Below are positions 60,011 through 64,000 of a DNA stretch of 64,000 nucleotides, piece by piece. Both the position numbers and the translations under genes were made by a program. The stretch spans positions 1-64,000 of the forward strand of contig CAVZUA010000024.1 of the NCBI GenBank assembly GCA_963778385.1, written 5' to 3'. Each line of letters starts with the position of its first letter. Position 1 is the stretch's first letter. The notes under the pieces were generated by a model. That model searched no databases, was not told the origin of the DNA, and saw only the letters and a program-made list of their open reading frames with translations. This stretch comes from DATARH01 sp963778385 (GTDB taxonomy: Bacteria; Pseudomonadota; Alphaproteobacteria; ATCC43930; CGMCC-115725).

Positions 60011-61267
60011 ATGAACCTCGACGAACTGAAGCGGAAAACACCCGCTGAACTCCTCGCCTTTGCCGAAGAATTACAGATCGAAAATGCATCGTCCCTGCGC
60101 AAGCAGGAGCTGATGTTCGCGATCTTGAAGCAGCTGGCCGAAAACGATGTGCCGATTTCCGGCGACGGCGTGCTCGAAGTGCTGTCGGACGGCTTCGGCT
60201 TTCTGCGCTCGCCGGAAGCGAACTATCTGGCCGGTCCCGACGACATCTATGTCAGCCCGAACCAGGTCCGCCGGTTCGGCTTGCGTACCGGCGATACCGT
60301 CGAAGGCCAGATACGCTCACCGCGCGATGGCGAACGCTATTTCGCGATGATCAAGGTCGAGCGGATCAACTTCGAGGAGCCGGACCGGCTGCGCCACCGG
60401 ATCAATTTCGACAACCTCACGCCGCTCTACCCGGAAGAAAAACTCCAGCTCGAGCTGGAGGACCCAACCCGCAAGGATCTGACCACCCGGGTCATCGACC
60501 TGATCACCCCGCTCGGCAAGGGCCAGCGCGCGCTGATCGTGTCGCCGCCGCGGGCCGGCAAGACCGTGATGATGCAGAACATCGCGCATGCGATCGCGGT
60601 CAATCACCCCGAGGTCTACCTGATCGTGCTGCTGATCGACGAGCGGCCCGAGGAGGTGACCGACATGGCGCGGTCGGTGCGCGGCGAGGTCGTCAGCTCG
60701 ACCTTTGACGAGCCGGCGGTGCGCCACGTGCAGGTCGCCGAGATGGTTATCGAAAAGGCCAAGCGCCTCGTCGAGCACAAGCGCGACGTGGTGATCCTGC
60801 TCGACTCGATCACCCGCTTGGCGCGCGCCTACAATACCGTCGTGCCGTCCTCGGGCAAGGTGCTGACCGGCGGCGTCGACGCCAATGCGCTGCAACGCCC
60901 GAAGCGCTTCTTCGGCGCCGCGCGCAATATCGAGGAAGGCGGCTCGCTGACGATCATCTCGACCGCGCTGATCGATACTGGCTCGCGCATGGACGAGGTG
61001 ATCTTCGAGGAGTTCAAGGGCACCGGTAACTCGGAAATCGTGCTCGACCGCAAGGTCGCCGACAAGCGCACCTTCCCGTCGATCGACATCACCAAATCCG
61101 GCACCCGCAAGGAAGAGCTGCTGGTCGAACGCGGTGTGCTGTCGAAGATGTGGGTGCTGCGCCGCGTGCTGATGCCGATGGGCACGGTCGATGGTCTCGA
61201 ATTCCTGATCAACAAACTCAAGGAATCGAAGAGCAACGCCGAGTTCTTCGACGCGATGAATACGTAG
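60011..61267 (+). CDS. rho: Transcription termination factor Rho
   Basis: 418 residues, the standard length. The N-terminal helix bundle is MNLDELKRKTPAELLAFAEE and the RNA-binding CSD is VLEVLSDGFGFLRSPEANYL. Walker A is VSPPRAGKTVMMQNIAHAIA, Walker B VILLDSITRLARAYNTVVPS, and TKSGTRKEELLVERGVLSKM is the R-loop region. It is a hexameric RNA helicase. The 233-base gap after hemJ probably holds its own promoter and leader; Rho genes are often autoregulated by attenuation. Confidence 0.98.
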   Translation: MNLDELKRKTPAELLAFAEELQIENASSLRKQELMFAILKQLAENDVPISGDGVLEVLSDGFGFLRSPEANYLAGPDDIYVSPNQVRRFGLRTGDTVEGQIRSPRDGERYFAMIKVERINFEEPDRLRHRINFDNLTPLYPEEKLQLELEDPTRKDLTTRVIDLITPLGKGQRALIVSPPRAGKTVMMQNIAHAIAVNHPEVYLIVLLIDERPEEVTDMARSVRGEVVSSTFDEPAVRHVQVAEMVIEKAKRLVEHKRDVVILLDSITRLARAYNTVVPSSGKVLTGGVDANALQRPKRFFGAARNIEEGGSLTIISTALIDTGSRMDEVIFEEFKGTGNSEIVLDRKVADKRTFPSIDITKSGTRKEELLVERGVLSKMWVLRRVLMPMGTVDGLEFLINKLKESKSNAEFFDAMNT

Positions 61268-61270
61268 TTT

Positions 61271-61358
61271 CCTCGCCTCCCCCGGGCTTGATCCGGGGGT
61301 CCACGAACACTTTCCGCTTATTCATGGATGGCCGGGTCAAGCCCGGCCAAGGCGAACA
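61271..61358. repeat. Palindromic intergenic element, family 1 (copy 3)
   Basis: It has the same ends as 25365-25449 and 30521-30615 (CCCCGGGCTTGATCCGGGGG ... GTCAAGCCCGGCCAAGGCG). It lies between rho and the convergent quinone oxidoreductase gene. Confidence 0.8.
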
Positions 61359-61377
61359 AAATTAGTTCGCGCGCACG

Positions 61378-62352
61378 CTAAACCGTCAAAACCGTCTGTC
61401 CGGTGGTCTTGCGGGCTTCGAGGTCGCGGTGCGCCTGCGCCGCGTCGCGCAGCGGGTAGGTCTGGTTGACCATGATCTTCACCGCGCCGCTCTTCACCAC
61501 CGAGAACAGATCATTGGCGGCGGTCAGCAGATCCGCACGCGTTGCGGTGTAGTTGCCGAGGGTCGGCCGGGTCACGAACAGCGATCCCTTGCCGGCGAGG
61601 ATGCCGAGATCGACCGGCGGCACGGCCCCGGACGATTGCCCGAACAGCGCCATCAGCCCGAGCGGCGCCAGGCAGTCGAGCGACTTGAAGAACGTGTCCT
61701 TGCCGACCGAATCGTAGACCACGGGCAGTTTCTTGCCGCCGGTGATGTCGTTGACCCGCGCGACAAAATCCTCGCTGCGATAGAGGATCGGATAATCGCA
61801 GCCGTGTTTCTTGACCAGTGCGGCCTTGTCCTCGCTGCCGACCGTGCCGATCACCGTCGCACCGAGATGCTTCGCCCATTGGCAGGCGATCAGCCCGACC
61901 CCGCCGGCCGCGGCGTGGATCAGGACGGTCTCGCCGGCCTTCACGACATGCGTGCGGCGGACCAGGTACCAGGCGGTCATGCCCTTGAGCATCATCGCCG
62001 CGGCTTCCTGGTCGCTGATGCCGTCCGGCACCGGCACCAGCCGGTCGGCGGGAAACACGCGCTCTTCGCTATAGGCGCCGAGCGGCCCGCCGGCATAGGC
62101 GACCCGGTCGCCGGGCTTGAGGTCGGTGACGCCGGGTCCGACTTCCTCGACCACGCCGCAGCCCTCGCCGCCCAAGCCGCTGGGCAGCGGCACCTGGTAC
62201 AGCCCGCTGCGCTGGTAGGTGTCGATGTAGTTGAGGCCGACCGCCTTGTGCTTGAGCCGCACCTGGCCGGGGCCGGGCTTGTCGACGCTGATCTGCTGCC
62301 AGATCAGGACCTCGGGTCCACCCGTCCGCTCGAACCGAATTGCCTGTACCAT
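61378..62352 (-). CDS. NADPH:quinone oxidoreductase (zeta-crystallin type)
   Basis: 324 residues, zinc-free MDR superfamily. GQVRLKHKAVGLNYIDTYQR and LPSGLGGEGCGVVEEVGPGV form the GroES-like catalytic domain. VLIHAAAGGVGLIACQWAKH is the NADPH-binding loop. DAAQAHRDLEARKTTGQTVL ends the protein as in the QOR family. It reduces quinones by one electron. Its ribosome site lies inside a 7-bp hairpin just upstream. Confidence 0.93.
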   Translation of the reverse strand: MVQAIRFERTGGPEVLIWQQISVDKPGPGQVRLKHKAVGLNYIDTYQRSGLYQVPLPSGLGGEGCGVVEEVGPGVTDLKPGDRVAYAGGPLGAYSEERVFPADRLVPVPDGISDQEAAAMMLKGMTAWYLVRRTHVVKAGETVLIHAAAGGVGLIACQWAKHLGATVIGTVGSEDKAALVKKHGCDYPILYRSEDFVARVNDITGGKKLPVVYDSVGKDTFFKSLDCLAPLGLMALFGQSSGAVPPVDLGILAGKGSLFVTRPTLGNYTATRADLLTAANDLFSVVKSGAVKIMVNQTYPLRDAAQAHRDLEARKTTGQTVLTV

Positions 62353-62358
62353 GGTTCA

Positions 62359-62382
62359 TCCTCCCGCCATTTGATGGGAGGA
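62359..62382 (-). promoter_or_regulatory. Hairpin masking the quinone oxidoreductase ribosome site
   Basis: In the minus-strand transcript TCCTCCC pairs perfectly with GGGAGGA across a 10-base loop. GGGAGG is the Shine-Dalgarno sequence 7 bases before the ATG. This could lower or thermally gate translation. Confidence 0.45.
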
Positions 62383-62447
62383 GTTTTAGGAGCGTAGGGC
62401 GGAAAAGCGAAGCGCCTTCCGCCAATGCCATATGGAACGGCGGAGAG

Positions 62448-62912
62448 TTACACGAGCAGCGGCTCCGGCGTGAGCGCGCCTTCGAGGGTGAGCAGGACCT
62501 GCTTGGTCTTGAGCCCGCCGGCCCCGCTATAGCCGCCCATCCAACCTTTGCCCAGCACGCGGTGGCAGGGAATGATGATCGGGATCGGATTGCGGCCGCA
62601 GGCGCGTCCGACCGCGCGCGGCGCGGAGTCGGTCGCGCCGGCGAGATCACCATAGCTGCGCGTCTTGCCGTATGGGATGTCCTGCATCGCCGCCCACACC
62701 CGCTGTTCAAAGGGCGACCCCGCGGGCCGCAGCGGCAGATCGAACGCGGTCAGCTTGCCGGCAAAATAATCGTCGAGCTGCCGGGCCGCCTCGGTCAGCA
62801 ACGGACTGCCGTTGCCGCCGCGCCCCTCACCCCAGTGAACCGCGACAATTGCATCCGCATCCTCGACAAGAACGAGATTGCCTACCGGACCTGATATCGA
62901 TAGCGAATTCAT
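62448..62912 (-). CDS. ogt: Methylated-DNA-protein cysteine methyltransferase
   Basis: 154 residues. The active site is CGRNPIPIIIPCHRVLGKGW (PCHRV), with the helix-turn-helix FEQRVWAAMQDIPYGKTRSY and the Tyr/Arg pocket before it. The short N-terminus fits Ogt rather than Ada. It repairs O6-alkylguanine by suicidal transfer to Cys. It lies 33 bases downstream of the DUF255 gene start side, on the same strand. Confidence 0.95.
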   Translation of the reverse strand: MNSLSISGPVGNLVLVEDADAIVAVHWGEGRGGNGSPLLTEAARQLDDYFAGKLTAFDLPLRPAGSPFEQRVWAAMQDIPYGKTRSYGDLAGATDSAPRAVGRACGRNPIPIIIPCHRVLGKGWMGGYSGAGGLKTKQVLLTLEGALTPEPLLV

Positions 62913-62945
62913 TGGGCTGACTCCGCCATGAACAATAATCGAACG

Positions 62946-64000
62946 TTAGTGAGAATTGGTGAGCGTGTCGACCAATTGCGAGGACACTACGATCGGCAAC
63001 GAACAGACGGGGCCTTCGCATACATAGGCCGTCGCGTTGCCTTCGATCATGGTCTTGCCATGCGCCGGATGGTCGGCCGGCAATCCCTCCCCGGGTCCGA
63101 CGATCTGCACCACCCGGCGAGGCAAGGATACCGTGTAGACCGCGCGGCGGAGGTCGGCCAGCCCCGGATCGTCCACGGCGCCGACCAGCACGATCTGCAC
63201 CGGCTTTAGCGCCAGTTCGGCGTTGTTGATCAGCGTCGCGAGCGGAGAGAAATTTCTGCCCAGCTCGCCGGCGAAGGCGCGCATGACCCCCTCCGCACGG
63301 TCGCGGTAGCCGGCGTCGCCGGTGAGGATCGCGAGCCGGGTCAGTACGCCGACCAGTGTCCCGTTGCCGGCGGGGACCGCGGCGTCCGCCGCCGTCTTGA
63401 CCTGGGCGATCAGCCCTCGCGTGTCGGTGGCGGCAAAGAAATACCCGCCCTCCGCCGGGTCCCAATAGTAGCCGTCGAGGACGGCGATCCATCCTTTCGC
63501 CCGTTCGAGGTACCGCGGGTCCTGTGTCGCTTCGTGCAGCGCCAGCGCGGCGCGGCAGAGATTGGCGTAATCGTCGACGGTTGCGGGATGGCGCGCCTGC
63601 CCGGCCCGCCAGCTATGGAAAAGCCGCCCGTCCGGCGCCGCCATGTCGCGCTCGACAAAAGCAAAACACCGTTCGGCCAGCGCCAACCAGTCCGGGCGCT
63701 CGAACACCAGCCCGGCATGCGCCAGCGCGGCGATCATCAGCCCGTTCCAATCGGCGAGCACCTTGTCGTCGAGTCCCGGCCGCACCCTCGGCGCCCGCAC
63801 CGCGAATAGCTTCTCGCGGCAGCGCGCGAGCAGCCGCTCCGTCGCTTCGTCGGCCTGGGTGGGGTGATGCAAGCGATTGAGAATATTGTGCCCTTCCCAA
63901 TTGCCGCTTGGCGATACGTCGTAAATTTCCTTGAAAATCGCCGCGTCTTCGCCGAGCACCGTGTCGATCTCCGCCGCCGACCAGACGTAGAATTTGCCTT
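62946..64000 (-). CDS. DUF255 (YyaL/SPATA20-like) thioredoxin-domain protein, C-terminal part
   Basis: The window contains the last 350 or so residues; the 5' end lies beyond 64000. The frame reads through the edge as KFYVWSAAEIDTVLGEDAA. The helical six-hairpin toroid follows: YDVSPSGNWEGHNILNRLHH, RPGLDDKVLADWNGLMIAAL and GYFFAATDTRGLIAQVKTAA. The family combines an N-terminal thioredoxin-like domain with a glycosidase-like barrel. Its reaction is not established. Confidence 0.92.
   Translation of the reverse strand, partial: GKFYVWSAAEIDTVLGEDAAIFKEIYDVSPSGNWEGHNILNRLHHPTQADEATERLLARCREKLFAVRAPRVRPGLDDKVLADWNGLMIAALAHAGLVFERPDWLALAERCFAFVERDMAAPDGRLFHSWRAGQARHPATVDDYANLCRAALALHEATQDPRYLERAKGWIAVLDGYYWDPAEGGYFFAATDTRGLIAQVKTAADAAVPAGNGTLVGVLTRLAILTGDAGYRDRAEGVMRAFAGELGRNFSPLATLINNAELALKPVQIVLVGAVDDPGLADLRRAVYTVSLPRRVVQIVGPGEGLPADHPAHGKTMIEGNATAYVCEGPVCSLPIVVSSQLVDTLTNSH

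Overview
The window is high-GC DNA from an alphaproteobacterium. The evidence is the syntenic block ppsR-maf-aroE-coaE-dnaQ facing hemE-hemH-hemJ-rho around a short gene-free gap (the gene pair that flanks the chromosome origin in Caulobacter and Rickettsia), SecB, the ccmABCDE cluster, MmcB, an IalB-family protein, and an integrase at a tRNA-Ala gene. I cannot narrow it below the class; Rhodospirillales or Rhizobiales-like gene content fits.

Positions 1 to about 24.45 kb look like accessory DNA, probably a genomic island whose right end is a P4-type tyrosine integrase (23089-24303) beside tRNA-Ala(CGC) (24452-24527). It holds a decayed serine hydrolase, a PadR regulator with a HAAS/GIN-type membrane gene, a broken IS5-type element, an IS110-type transposase, and an IS481-type element with intact inverted repeats and a 6-bp target duplication. 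It also holds a frameshifted luciferase-like monooxygenase next to an AhpD-like gene and a second monooxygenase. A three-gene cassette (a 52-aa membrane peptide, a 105-aa membrane protein, and an exported protein with eight near-identical 47-residue TPR units) is the best candidate for an undescribed system. A DUF3141 (PHA-synthase-like) - pta (frameshifted) - fabI - ackA operon lies behind a 16-bp-arm palindrome, and a VapB45/VapC45-type toxin-antitoxin pair follows.

From 24.5 to 64 kb the window is mostly core chromosome: yggT, yggU, argG, rlmN, ialB, ccmABCDE, a PaaK-like ligase, a DcaP-type porin, a PagL-like outer-membrane protein, a 2OG-Fe(II) oxygenase-like protein, and a NitT/TauT-type ABC transporter with two fused permease halves and no binding protein nearby. 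Then come lysS, an SbmA/BacA-type ABC exporter, mmcB, a heptose-7-phosphate kinase homologue, smr, lutABC, mltA, a Tim44-domain gene and secB. The putative oriC gap (56917-57335) divides leftward genes (dnaQ, coaE, aroE, maf, ppsR) from the rightward haem genes and rho. A quinone oxidoreductase, ogt and the C-terminal part of a DUF255 protein close the window. Several families of palindromic intergenic elements are scattered through the core part and are absent from the island.
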